The translations under genes were made by a program, and so were the position numbers. This document shows positions 43,801-52,887 of a DNA stretch of 64,000 nt, piece by piece. The notes beneath the pieces are model-generated. The model worked only from the letters and a program-made list of their open reading frames with translations. It made no database searches and was not told the DNA's origin. The DNA lies in NCBI RefSeq assembly GCF_964275005.1, contig NC_092695.1, positions 10,126,197-10,190,196 on the forward strand. Reading direction: 5' to 3'. The DNA comes from Diadema setosum (taxonomy: Eukaryota; Echinodermata; Echinoidea; Diadematoida; Diadematidae). Every line of letters starts with the position of its first letter. Position 1 is the first letter of the stretch.

Positions 43801-46149
43801 CAAGTGAAGGTTCCGCCCAGGGACAGAAACGCCATGAGATTCCTTTGGTGGAAGGACGGTGACTTGGCTCAGGAACCAGCCGAATACTGCATGACTGTAC
43901 ACCTATTCGGCGCCACGTCTTCACCTAGTTGTGCCAGTTTTGCTCTACGGAAGACTGCCGAGGATAATCGCGGACACTTCAATGAAGAAGTGATCGACAC
44001 AGTGAAAAGGAACTTCTATGTGGACGATTGTCTTAAGTCTGTTAAGGATCGAGCTGAAGCAGTGACTCAAGTAGAAGACATTCGTGACCTGCTCAGTCGT
44101 GGATTTCGGCTCACGAAATGGTTGAGCAATGACCGCGACGTCTTAGGTTCCATACCTGAGGAAGATAGGGCAGCATCGGTGTCGAGCCTAGATATCGATG
44201 AGCTTCCTGCAGAACGCACTCTAGGAATCCTTTGGGATGTTGAAACAGACTGTTTTGGCTTCAAGGTGCGTCTCCGTGAGAAGCCTGCAACGCGACGGGG
44301 AATTCTGTCGATAGCCAGTTCCCTCTATGACCCACTTGGGTTCATTGCTCCCTTTGTGCTGCCAGCCAAGATTCTCCTTCAGAAGTTGTGTAGAGTAGGA
44401 TTAGGATGGGACGAGCCTATTGGAGCTGAGGACGAGCTAGAATGGCGAAGATGGATGGAAGACATTTCCATGTTGACTGACTTGAAGATCGAGAGATGTT
44501 TCAAACCGAATGGTTTCGAAGTCGTGTCAGCTGAAGTGCATCACTTTTGTGATGCCTCCGAAGTTGGATATGCGTCCGTTGCATACCTACGCCTGACTGA
44601 CAGAACAGGACGGATACATTGTGCCTTTGTTATGGGGAAGTCCCGACTTGCTCCAGTGAAAGTAGTATCCATCCCCAGATTGGAGTTAATGGCAGCAGTG
44701 TTGGCCGTGTCCATGGATCAGTTCATCAAGTCAGAGCTTGACATCCAAGTCAAAGACAGCGTCTTTTGGACTGACTCAACGTCTGTCCTTCAGTATATCC
44801 GCAGTGAAAGCAAGAGATTCAAGACGTTTGTAGCCAATCGTGTGGCAAGGATTCATGATGCCTCAGAGGTGTCTCAGTGGAGATACGTAGACTCAAGGTC
44901 TAACCCAAGTGACGATGGATCGCGTGGCCTGAAGGCACAGGAACTACTCCAGAACCAGCGTTGGCTCAAAGGACCAGATTTTCTGTGGAGAGACAATGAC
45001 TGGCCCATTCAGCCAGAAGTCTTGGAGTTAAGAGGAGACGCTGAAGTGAAGAAAGCAGTACCAGTATATGCGACAGCAATGAGAGCTCAAGTCAGCGACC
45101 TCTTGCATAGGTACTCTTCGTGGAATCAGTTGAGGAAATCCACAGCTTGGCTTCTTCGTTTCAAGAAGCTTCTCCAAGTCAAGGCTAAGGGGGAATCCAC
45201 GGATGATCTGAAGAAGTCCACTCTATCTGCCGACGAATTGAAACAAGCAGAGAAAGCAATCGTGACTCTGGTGCAACGCGATGAATTCAGCGCTATCCTC
45301 GAAGGAAAGCCGATGAGCGGTACAGTCATGTCCAAGCTGAACCCAATTTTGGTGGATGGCATCATTCGAGTCGGCGGAAGACTACAGAATGCACCACTGG
45401 ATGATGAGATGAAACATCCTATCATTTTGCCCTCTGATCACCATGTGACGAAGCTCGTGATCGTTCATCACCATCACCTAGTAGGTCATTCGGGGGCCGG
45501 GATGACCTGGACAGCCCTCAGAGAGAAGTATTGGGTGTTGAAAGGAGGGGCAACCGTGCGAAAGGTGATAGGCAAGTGTTTCTCATGCAAGCGAAGAAAC
45601 GCCAAGAAGATGGAACAATTCATGGCAGATCTTCCAAGTAGCAGGGTAACCCCAGACAAACCACCTTTCTCTTATGTGGGAATTGATTACTTTGGACCAA
45701 TCATGGTGAAGCAAGGTCGTAGCCGGGTCAAACGTTACGGGTGCCTGTTTACCTGTCTCAACTGCAGAGCAGTCCACCTAGAAGTAGCAAACACTTTGGA
45801 CACAGACTCGTTCATAAACGCACTGAGAAGGTTCATCAGCAGGCGAGGTAAGCCATCCAAAATCATCAGTGACAATGGGAGCAACTTTAGAGGTGCGGAA
45901 CGAGAACTTCGTGAGAATTTGGAAAGTTTGAGCCAAACGCGTGTGACTAACTTCCTCGCAGAGCAAGGTATCGACTGGAACTTCAATACTCCCACAGCTA
46001 GTCATATGGGCGGAGCCTGGGAACGGATGGTGAGGTCTGTTCGCAAGATACTTACCTGCTTACTAGGACAGCAAATTGTCAATGATGAAGTTCTGTCCAC
46101 GCTCATGGCTGAAGTAGAGTCGTTCTTGAATGCTCGGCCACTCAGTTGA
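40858..46149 (+). CDS. BEL/Pao gag-pol polyprotein (truncated by a frameshift)
   Basis: The ATG at 40858, 20 bp after the LTR, is the first Met; 1,763 codons follow. An N-terminal Ser-rich part and a charged coiled coil (41150-41300) precede a Gag region of DUF1759 type (about 41610-41900). Cys/His knuckles lie at about 42298-42500 (CPCCQGKHNLTSC and CFNCLQPFH). The aspartic protease active site is DEGS (42739-42750), an A17-family variant of the usual DTG. Reverse transcriptase follows with FYVDDC at 44014-44031, then RNase H with HHFCDASE at about 44540. Integrase has an HHCC-type zinc domain (45460-45600) and a DDE core: Asp at 45685, Asp at 45871, Glu at 46021. The frame ends at a TGA shortly after the core. 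Product: polyprotein for cytoplasmic particles, cDNA synthesis and integration. Confidence 0.93.
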   Translation: MEGPLHDSPSPSSDVADEQPVVSDPPQDRATSGLVGNAQIDGILPEQAIPSVPRRNPNDSDDNRSTTLSSASRRSNRSTSSRDSGRTAAASRLREARIKLELAKARKEQLKRKQELTREQLRLNEKLANLELEHEIENAEIETRVLECEVHDVVGKPQYEVNEKKDEVKSSVLNPDARVWSGAKGNGVTSDPVERNSTTPSSPVEYGEVRMSSHNLSHAPNVAVDDCVRSSDVYNSNMNPIFHAINVAFSLPKPDLVTFDGNPTVYRSFINSFEVNVEQKVLDDRTRLTYLIQYCSGKARNSIENCVLMEPREGYAEAKRILREQFGQPHVVANAHLDKILKRSQVKQNDHAGLWDLARDMKRCGMVLAQMGYLADANGSETLLKIQRLLPIHLQAEWARRAHAMMVRCVVPNFDLMTTFVEESAQLASNIFGRNIGKAIPKNDKSMKKETRPRGTAFATQRVDENTPRPVQGSRDRPERKCPCCQGKHNLTSCESFKKKGVDDRRDVARKARLCFNCLQPFHLAVGCLSKARCEVTDCGKKHHALLHTTYNPSRNSPRQENREDSTRQETQQGVKQDNPSSLSGSQGDERSGRSFTAHSSRGKICLRVVPVKVEGNGRQTTTWALLDEGSDVSLCTKSLVDKLGLTGTERSFKLSTVDQTGASKCCLEVSMSVQGVMGQETLTLDNVWTVDSLPVADECFPNSADVKEWSHLNDIALPSMDQGEVGLLVGADTPEAFWNLEQRVGKPKEPYAVRTPLGWTLMGPVSKKQQSTTSFHANFTRLEDESLEQQLKQFWRVDFGGYLSQENVGDSVEDLRALKVMKESAVMVDGHYQVALPWRSFPPVLPNNRRLAEARLGYLKKRLERNEALRDKYVETVSDYIAKGYAKEVECIPSDVSAESATQEEASNEPVWYLPHHAVVHPRKKDKVRVVFDCAARYAGTSLNEQLLQGPDLTNNLVGVLTRFRQEQVAIVADIQSMFHQVKVPPRDRNAMRFLWWKDGDLAQEPAEYCMTVHLFGATSSPSCASFALRKTAEDNRGHFNEEVIDTVKRNFYVDDCLKSVKDRAEAVTQVEDIRDLLSRGFRLTKWLSNDRDVLGSIPEEDRAASVSSLDIDELPAERTLGILWDVETDCFGFKVRLREKPATRRGILSIASSLYDPLGFIAPFVLPAKILLQKLCRVGLGWDEPIGAEDELEWRRWMEDISMLTDLKIERCFKPNGFEVVSAEVHHFCDASEVGYASVAYLRLTDRTGRIHCAFVMGKSRLAPVKVVSIPRLELMAAVLAVSMDQFIKSELDIQVKDSVFWTDSTSVLQYIRSESKRFKTFVANRVARIHDASEVSQWRYVDSRSNPSDDGSRGLKAQELLQNQRWLKGPDFLWRDNDWPIQPEVLELRGDAEVKKAVPVYATAMRAQVSDLLHRYSSWNQLRKSTAWLLRFKKLLQVKAKGESTDDLKKSTLSADELKQAEKAIVTLVQRDEFSAILEGKPMSGTVMSKLNPILVDGIIRVGGRLQNAPLDDEMKHPIILPSDHHVTKLVIVHHHHLVGHSGAGMTWTALREKYWVLKGGATVRKVIGKCFSCKRRNAKKMEQFMADLPSSRVTPDKPPFSYVGIDYFGPIMVKQGRSRVKRYGCLFTCLNCRAVHLEVANTLDTDSFINALRRFISRRGKPSKIISDNGSNFRGAERELRENLESLSQTRVTNFLAEQGIDWNFNTPTASHMGGAWERMVRSVRKILTCLLGQQIVNDEVLSTLMAEVESFLNARPLS

Positions 46150-46559
46150 ATCTTGACCCGAACGATGACGAACCTTTGACACCAAACCACTTGTTGATCA
46201 TGCGAAAAGGCTCTAGTCTCCCTCCAGGTGTCTTTGATCAGAAGGATGCATATGGCAGACGCAGATGGAGACAAGTGCAATATCTCGCTTCTGTCTTTTG
46301 GAAGAGGTGGCAGAGGGAATATTTACTTCTGCTGCAAGAAAGGCAGAAGTGGAATGCCCCAAGACGGAACCTAGCTATCAATGATTTGGTCTTGGTAGCG
46401 GATGAAACCACACCTCGCGGACAGTGGCCTTTGGGTAAAGTGGTTGAAGTGTACCCGGGAAAGGATAGACATGTTCGACAGGCTCAAGTGAGGGTCGGAA
46501 CAAGATTCTTCAAGAGGCCAATAGCAAAGCTCTGTCTGCTCGAAGCCGCTGAAACGTGA
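46146..46559 (+). pseudogene. Displaced C-terminal part of the BEL/Pao integrase (DUF5641-like)
   Basis: The frame shifts relative to gag-pol at about 46140-46149, and this segment continues the homology without a start codon of its own. It shows the DPNDDEPLTPNHLL and WRQVQYLASVFWKRW patterns common after BEL/Pao integrase cores, and ends at a TGA (46557-46559). It is not separately translated in known elements, so the copy is probably disabled by a small indel; an assembly error is the alternative. Confidence 0.85.
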
Positions 46560-46831
46560 TATAAGTGGATGACTTAATTGCAGTCATCAGACTTGATACT
46601 CTAGCTTAAGAGTTGAATCGAATGTTTGATGTTTGTTTATTCGAAGGTTAAGCAATGCCTTTGAGATGTAAGCACGAGTAAGCCGAAATGACAGTTATTT
46701 TAAACTGTAGTTATTTGCATTAAGTACATGCATTTGCTGTTGAACGGTTTGTATGTGTATAGGAAGAATTTCTGCCGCCTGAAGATTGAGGTCAAATGAC
46801 CATCCTGTAGGTTGCTCATTGGGGGCCGGTA

Positions 46832-47333
46832 TGTAGCGGCAGTATTGATTTATTCAAGAAATATTTGATCGGAACAAATTTAGGCTGTTACGCCCCTTTA
46901 AAGTTCAGACCGTTACCTTGGATACACCGTCAAGTGCGCATTCCTTCGGATGCTTGCGCACTGATTTGTTCTACGTACTAGTATGCTGCATGCGTACTGA
47001 CATGATAGCCACGCAAAAGACATGGGCAAAGATGCAAGACATGATAAAAAAAAAATGAGTTTGGATCTGTGATTGATTTACTTTAGGAACCTAAACAGTT
47101 TGTGACCCACAAGTTAGTGTGTACCACAAGTTCGGGTTCGACACCAGTATGCAAGCACACAAGTACACAAGTTGGTGTGTTCCACAAGTTTTGGTTCAAC
47201 ACAAGTTCGTGTTTATTACAAGTACACGAGTCCAGCTGGTATTGATGTCTTCAATAAATGAACGAACCTGTGCGTTCCAACTGTGACTGACTGAAGTAAA
47301 CTTTCACCTATATGTAGTACGTGTCTACACACA
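46832..47333 (+). repeat. BEL/Pao 3' LTR, 502 bp
   Basis: TGTAGCGGCAG...CTACACACA, with the purine-rich tract just upstream and AATAAA at 47253-47258 as the probable polyadenylation signal. It contains no insert at the position where the 5' LTR is interrupted. It includes CACAAGTT-type short repeats (47107-47215). Confidence 0.92.
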
Positions 47334-47339
47334 GACCTT

Positions 47340-48160
47340 ATTTTTTTTGAAGTTTTTGATTATTGAACAAAAAGACAATTCATTAATTTTGTGTTGTCTC
47401 ATTTCAACATGTAGGCCCATAGTTTGGGATTAATGACCTCAGATTATACTAGGTCCTATCAATGAGCATCCTGGTTACAAGGTCTACATCTACCTCAGAT
47501 CTGTATCTATAAAGATAGATCTAGACACAGGTTTTTTTTTGTGGTCAGAATCTTTATGTTCATCTATCTACTGTAGATTTTATAAATAAATTCTTGCATA
47601 GTTTAGAGAAGTACACTAGTACAGTAGGTACACGTAACTACTAGTTTTACAGTGGTAGGATCTAGACCAAGTGGTATCTATTGTTCATACACACATTGGC
47701 AGTATTGAGAAGAACTTGGATGACCACCTACACTAGATTTGTCTTTGACTGCCATAGGGCCTACACTTTGTCAAATGCCTACAACATATTTCTGGATATG
47801 NNNNNNNNNNNNNNNNNNNNNNNNNNNNNNNNNNNNNNNNNNNNNNNNNNNNNNNNNNNNNNNNNNNNNNNNNNNNNNNNNNNNNNNNNNNNNNNNNNNN
47901 NNNNNNNNNNNNNNNNNNNNNNNNNNNNNNNNNNNNNNNNNNNNNNNNNNNNNNNNNNNNNNNNNNNNNNNNNNNNNNNNNNNNNNNNNNNNNNNNNNNN
48001 GCGCAACATTGCAGCGACTCTTTTTGCCATTCCGATGTTCCGAGTCCACTGCGCACATCCTGTTGTATTCAAAATGCCAACCAGGAATCACACTGAATCA
48101 CAATCTTTTGTCGTCTCCGGGCTTTTTGAACAATGTTTCACTATAATACCTCTTTAATTA
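47340..48160. other. Flank and gap, no recognised feature
   Basis: AT-rich DNA around a 200-N gap (47801-48000). Confidence 0.5.
47801..48000. other. Assembly gap, 200 N
   Basis: Run of 200 N; open frames spanning it are meaningless. Confidence 0.98.
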
Positions 48161-48264
48161 TATGGTTAAAAGAAATCTTAGAAAAATATCTTTTTTCTTG
48201 ATCATCCTTTCATGTCGATTTCAAAAGCAGTTTACTAACCCTTCAATTACCATTTTGGTAGGGT

Positions 48265-48382
48265 TTTTTTTTTCTTTTTTTTTCCCTTCTTTTTTTTTTC
48301 TTTTTTTTTTACCAGCGGATTGGGGGGGGGGGGGGGGCACGTGCCCCCCCCCATGCCCCCCCCCCCCCCGTAGTTACGCCAC
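48265..48382 (-). mobile_element. One end of a hAT-like element (T-run, G/C runs, CGTAGTTACGCCACTG)
   Basis: CGTAGTTACGCCACTG ending at 48382 is a hAT terminus of the same kind as at 19748. The 8 bases that follow (TGTGGCTT) were not found before any CAGTGGCG in the window, so the partner end is missing, possibly in the adjacent gap. Confidence 0.5.
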
Positions 48383-48409
48383 TGTGTGGCTTCACAATGT
48401 AAGCTATAT

Positions 48410-48570
48410 AGCAGTCTTCTCATCAGTGACTGAGCAGAAACTTCAAAAATTCATAACTTTTGAACGGATTTCCGACTTTCCTCATGACTCTCACTGATGT
48501 GTTCTACTAATATATCTCCATTCACTCAATCCACGTGTTTATAAAGGTAGACTTGTCCTAGCTTTAAGAT
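48410..48570. repeat. Half-copy of the foldback element family seen at 56676-57186
   Basis: Shares ATTCATAACTTTTGAACGGA, TTCTACTAATAT and CATTCACTCAATCCAC words with the right arms at 52266-52397 and 57060-57180. Confidence 0.65.
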
Positions 48571-49073
48571 CGGCGACTTAAAATTATTGTATAGGGCCTA
48601 TGCCGTTGGTTTCTCCGTTCGATAATCATATTATCTAATGTGTTCAGAATTCACTTGAGTAATTTAGTGTTATCAAAATTTACAGAACGAAAAAATATAA
48701 AAAAAAGTCTCCAAAATTGTCATTTTTATTTGAAAAACAAAACATTATTGAAATCAAACACCGTCTATAAGTTGATCTTAAAACTTGAGGTGGAGTGACA
48801 AATTCTTTGTGATACTGGTCGCAGTTAGACTTGACTAAGAGTAAAGAGGTTTGGGCTTGACGTATTTTACAGTGAACGAGTGAGGATGAGCTATCCAGTA
48901 TCATAAAGAGCCTAGAATCCTAGATTGCTAGTAGATTTAACTACCGGCACATTGCACTCTCTTTTCCATTTCATTAATTTGAATTTGTTTTCTTTCAATG
49001 AAAACAAGACATTAGTTTGAATTTTAGTGGGTATTAGGCATAAATATTCACAACTGAATGAAACACGCTTTAA

Positions 49074-49108
49074 AATCACAACAACAACAACAACAACAAC
49101 ATCAGCAG
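49074..49108 (+). repeat. (CAA)n microsatellite
   Basis: About nine CAA units and two CAG units. The poly-Gln frame across it is not supported as a gene. Confidence 0.9.
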
Positions 49109-49184
49109 CAAAAACATACACTATTAGCTGCACTGTACGTACTATTATTAAAGATCTATAAGTGTACGATCTTTGGTAACACCG

Positions 49185-49217
49185 CCATGGAGCTACTAAC
49201 AGAGAGTAGCTCCATGG
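49185..49217. repeat. Perfect 13-bp hairpin CCATGGAGCTACT
   Basis: Left stem 49185-49197, 7-base loop, right stem 49205-49217. Direct repeats GGTAACAC lie at 49176-49183 and 49216-49223. The same stem recurs at 50776-50800. Confidence 0.85.
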
Positions 49218-49419
49218 TAACACTATACGAGAAGTACTGTATGTTGCAAACACTGTATGCAGGGAAGTCCCACAACTCCCTGAAGCAACTACAAGGAACG
49301 AGGAAGTGCGTGAATGTAAAATTCTCAAAACTTTTAATTGTGTGGTCTGTTTGGGTCGCCTACTGTACTTATCTACTAAGTATAGGGTCTATATGGCCAT
49401 ATATATAGCATGTACACTG

Positions 49420-50440
49420 TAGTGCACCCATTAAACAGAAAAATCTGTATGTCTGGAGGAGTTTTTCCGACATTTTTTTTACTGAAGTTTGGAGGGGATT
49501 CCCCGCCCATTCCCGACGATAAAATATAGTAATACAGACTGTCTTTCGGTCAATGCACTGGCACTGCACTGACATAGCCACACGCACTTTGCATAGATCG
49601 AGTCGCGCCTCTGGTCCGAACTGTTTACAAGGGAATACTAGAAGTAATCCAATGGTAAGCGAACTTTGATCGTGTGTTTTATATACTTGAAAACTCTAAA
49701 TAGTCTAATAAATATATGCAATACTATTAGGTAGTACATGTACTGTAGTAGTTTTATAATTCAAGTTTTTTTTTTTTCCTGGCAGATTCGAGGACTTCGT
49801 CTTCTTGAAATGACGTGGTCAAACTGCAAGTTGTCACCAAGCTTTATAGCGGGCAGATACTGAGACTCAGATAGTCAATAAGGAGACATTCATTTTGCAC
49901 TATTAATTGTAATTTATCTCTACGTCTAGACCATGTTTTTTGTGCTCTGCCAAGTAAGGGTAACTATGGCATCTAAGAGGACTTTTGCCTGTTTATGTAT
50001 AAATATATATATACACACTATTAAATACACTGGTATATATATCATAATTATATATATATATATACTTCAGAGAGACTTCTACAGTTTATAAACGGGCACC
50101 ATATGTATAAAGTATCATACATAGAAGTCTACTCCGAGTATAAATTCAATACAATTTAATGTACAAGTTCAACATTGTCAATTGTAGATCCAGAATGGCC
50201 CACAATCAGGGTCACGTCCAAACAAATGTGGGGTCAGTATTTACATATCTTCTTTTTGGACATGCTCGGTCAAATTTTTTCCCACATACAACTTGGTAGA
50301 CATTTTTATCGGTGTGAGGTATTAATACTAGTATACAAATAGATACCATGATATCTAGCTCTACAGCATGCCCTCGAAAGCGGATCCAAGTTTTCAATAT
50401 CCTCACAAGTAGGTAGAGTCTGCAATAAATGTGTAGACGG
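49420..50440. other. No recognised feature
   Basis: AT-rich, with short (TA)n runs at about 50000-50065. No exon or transposon end is supported. Confidence 0.45.
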
Positions 50441-50743
50441 TTAAAGGGATAGTTTAGTATTGGTGGAGATGAGAATTTGGCTTTCAACTTTTTTCGAGAT
50501 ACTGTACCAGGAAACCACTATTTCATAATTATGAAATAGTACAGAGGATACCATTAAATTTAGGAGGAATCTCTTTTTTGGATATCTCAGCCATTTCAAA
50601 ACCAATTTTCATCAAATAGATGCTGATATGAATTCCTCTTAAAATTACATGCTCTCTCATATTTCATAAAAAGTTTCTCATCTCACCAAAAAATGTTAGA
50701 AATCTGAAGATAGGTCTCAACCAAAACTGTACAATCCCTTTAA
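50441..50743. mobile_element. TTAA-flanked MITE, ~300 bp
   Basis: TTAAAGGGATAGTTTAGTAT at the left and ACAATCCCTTTAA at the right are inverted; TTAA at both outer edges (50441-50444, 50740-50743) fits a piggyBac/Kolobok-type target. Inverted GGTGGAGATGAG and CTCATCTCACC words lie further inside. Non-coding. Confidence 0.7.
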
Positions 50744-50775
50744 CTTGCACAATACTCAAGGTGTGGTTTGACAGA

Positions 50776-50800
50776 CCATGGAGCTACAGTAGCTCCATGG
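50776..50800. repeat. 25-bp palindrome CCATGGAGCTAC-A-GTAGCTCCATGG
   Basis: Perfect 12-bp arms around one base, flanked by direct repeats ACAGA (50771-50775 and 50801-50805; 9 bp if the CCAT/GG overlap is counted). The stem is the same as the hairpin at 49185-49217. Confidence 0.85.
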
Positions 50801-51021
50801 ACAGACCATACCATGACAACATCGGGACAACCTCTGGAGAACAAAATTCCTGGCCTCGGGCAATAAAGCCACAGAAAAGACTGATGGTTAGGGTCTTACT
50901 TTGCAGACACACAAAGAAAACCTTCCAGATGGGTTTCCATAACAACCATAACAATTGCTGGTCTCAAATTTCAGCTCATCTCTTCATATACATCACAAAT
51001 TTATTAACTCACCTTTTAGTA

Positions 51022-52397
51022 AGGACAAGTCCACTTTCATAAACATTAAGGATTGAGAGAATGCAGCAATATCAGTAGAACACTGTAGGGAAAGTTTAAA
51101 AATTAGACAACCCGTTCAAAAGTTATGAATTTTTTAACGTTTTTGCACAGTCACTGCTGGATGATAAGACTACTACAGTGTATGATGTCACATGCATAAA
51201 AACAATATAAGGAAAATATAAAGAGTATTCCACAATATTTCAGTTTTTGGAAAAAGTGCACATTCCCTTGACTCGCCACTGACATACATTACAAAGGGTA
51301 ATATTATTCCTCCTGCCTTTCTGAAGAGGCAAGTCAAGTGCTGTATCATTATACATGTATGAGAAAAGTGAAAATACATATATGTTGAATTTTATTCATA
51401 CTTTCTCATTTTACACACGTGACATCACAAGCTGTAGTAGTCTTCACAGCCAGCGATTGCAGCACTGAAACTTCAACCAAAGACAGGCAGGTCTAGCACT
51501 CATCTGAGTATTGCAAGTTCACCTTTCATGCAGTCACTAATCTAAATTACACACAGCTCTACCAATATTTGACAAGGCATTCTCAAGTAGAAGATAAACA
51601 TGTACAATTAGGGCCCAAATTCAGACCCCCCACTCGATAGTATCAATTTAAGCTCTATCACTTCTGGTTATAGAGACACTTTTTTTAAAGATTCCTTAAT
51701 TTGGGGGGATTGGGAAGGGGGGAAGGGGGGCAGGAGCATGGTGCCCATTTAAAAAAATTGAGATCCTAACCCCCTACGGATGCTATCTGCCAAGTTTGGT
51801 GAACATCCATCATAAGGTTTTCAAGAAGAAGATGAAAATGTACAATTTAGGCCCCATTAGGACCCCTCCCCACCCCCTTCCCTTGGGTCCCAAGGGGGCA
51901 CCCCTGGATCTGCCATGAACAATCTTGGAACTACAGTCATTAATCTACTAACTCATAGTATTAACCTAGCTCAATCACTTCTGGTTCTAGAGAAGAAGAT
52001 TTTTAAAGATTCCTTAATTTGGGGGGGGGGGGGGTTTGGTACCCCCTGGGGGCCCCCTGGATATAGGGCATGGTGCCCATTTTAACAAATTGAGATCCTA
52101 ACCTCCGAGGGATGCTACCTGCCAAGTTTGGTTAAATCGGTCTTGGGGTTTTCAAGAAGAAGATGAAAATGTAAAAAGTTTACGCACGAGGGACGACGCA
52201 CGGCGGACGCCGAATGAAGAGCTATCTCAATAGCTCACCTGAGCCTTCGGTTCAGGTGAGCTAAAAATTCATATCTTTTGAACGGATTGTCCAATTTTCC
52301 TCAAAGTTCAAACTTTCACTAATATGTTCCACTAATATTGCTGCATTCTCTCAATCCTAATACATATATGAAAGTGGACTTGTCATTTAAGGCTACT
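51022..52397. mobile_element. Foldback element interrupted by a TA-flanked transposon
   Basis: The left arm (51022-51235: AAGGACAAGTCCACTTTCAT, GAATGCAGCAATATCAGTAG, TAGTAGTCTTATC-type words inverted) pairs with the right arm (about 51395-51490 and 52266-52397). The 51496-52261 transposon sits in the right arm. An uninterrupted relative is at 56676-57186. Confidence 0.75.
51496..52261. mobile_element. TA-flanked non-autonomous transposon with internal tandem repeats (copy 2)
   Basis: Ends GCACTCATCTGAG and TTCAGGTGAGC with TA at 51494-51495 and 52262-52263. Same internal modules as 28223-29203 but two units instead of three. Nested in the foldback element. Confidence 0.8.
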
Positions 52398-52500
52398 TTG
52401 CATTAAAGTTTAAAAAAAGAGAAGTTAAACTTATTGAATTCCTGTATCAAATGAAAAGAAAATCAAATGTCAAATGCCGGTACATGTATCAATATTTCAG

Positions 52501-52887
52501 AAGAGGAAGCTGGACAATGATGTGGAACCTAGCCCCAGCCAGGTCCGCAGACATTGCGAAGATCGTCATCTTTCCATCCAGCGCTGCATCCAGTCTCTGG
52601 TGCATGCCAACCACCAGTGCCGTGGTGCCAGCTGCTGCCTACCCAGCTGCCAGACGATGAAGAGAGTCATCCAGCACACCAAGGCGTGCAAGAAGAAGAC
52701 CAAGGGCGATTGCCCTATCTGCAAACAGCTCATCACACTCTGCTGCCTACATGCCAAGCATTGCCAGGAGCAGAAGTGCACTGTCCCATTCTGCATCAAC
52801 ATCAAGCACAAGCTGCGACAACAACAACAAGCCCGGGTGCTGCGGCGGCAGCAAACAATACGACGCAACATGCATGCTGCGGGCTAG
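52501..52887 (+). CDS. TAZ2-domain exon, CBP/p300-like (terminal exon)
   Basis: A TTTCAG acceptor precedes 52501, and the frame runs 128 codons to a TAG. Residues ~27-110 of the exon are a TAZ2 zinc finger of the CREB-binding protein/p300 family: LSIQRCIQSLVHA start, then three His-Cys-Cys-Cys zinc sites (HANHQCRGASCCLPSC, HTKACKKKTKGDCPIC, HAKHCQEQKCTVPFC) and a KHKLRQQQQ basic helix. In CBP/p300 TAZ2 binds acidic activation domains in the nucleus. The first site is one residue longer than in vertebrate CBP. The chain stops about 20 residues after the domain, without the long Gln-rich/NCBD tail. Upstream exons are not found in the window. It could be a short CBP paralogue or a fragment. Confidence 0.85.
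   Translation, partial: KRKLDNDVEPSPSQVRRHCEDRHLSIQRCIQSLVHANHQCRGASCCLPSCQTMKRVIQHTKACKKKTKGDCPICKQLITLCCLHAKHCQEQKCTVPFCINIKHKLRQQQQARVLRRQQTIRRNMHAAG

Larger units (their letters stand above)
37859..47333 (+). mobile_element. BEL/Pao LTR retrotransposon, nearly complete
   Basis: Order: 5' LTR (37859-40837, interrupted), gag-pol ORF (40858-46149), frameshifted integrase C-terminus (46146-46559), short 3' region, purine-rich TGGGGGCCGG tract at 46820-46830, 3' LTR (46832-47333). Domain order protease-RT-RNase H-integrase and the DUF1759/A17-type features identify BEL/Pao. There is no envelope-like frame. Low LTR divergence indicates a fairly recent copy. Lack of a matching target duplication suggests recombination between copies or a later flank change. 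Confidence 0.9.

Noticed and set aside
47681..48157. Several 97-158-codon frames
   Set aside because: They run through a 200-N gap and have no real coding sequence.
49058..49408. Poly-Gln-containing 116-codon frame upstream of the TAZ2 exon, considered as a CBP exon
   Set aside because: The Gln run is a (CAA)n microsatellite; the rest has no CBP similarity, contains a palindromic insertion and has no convincing splice donor.
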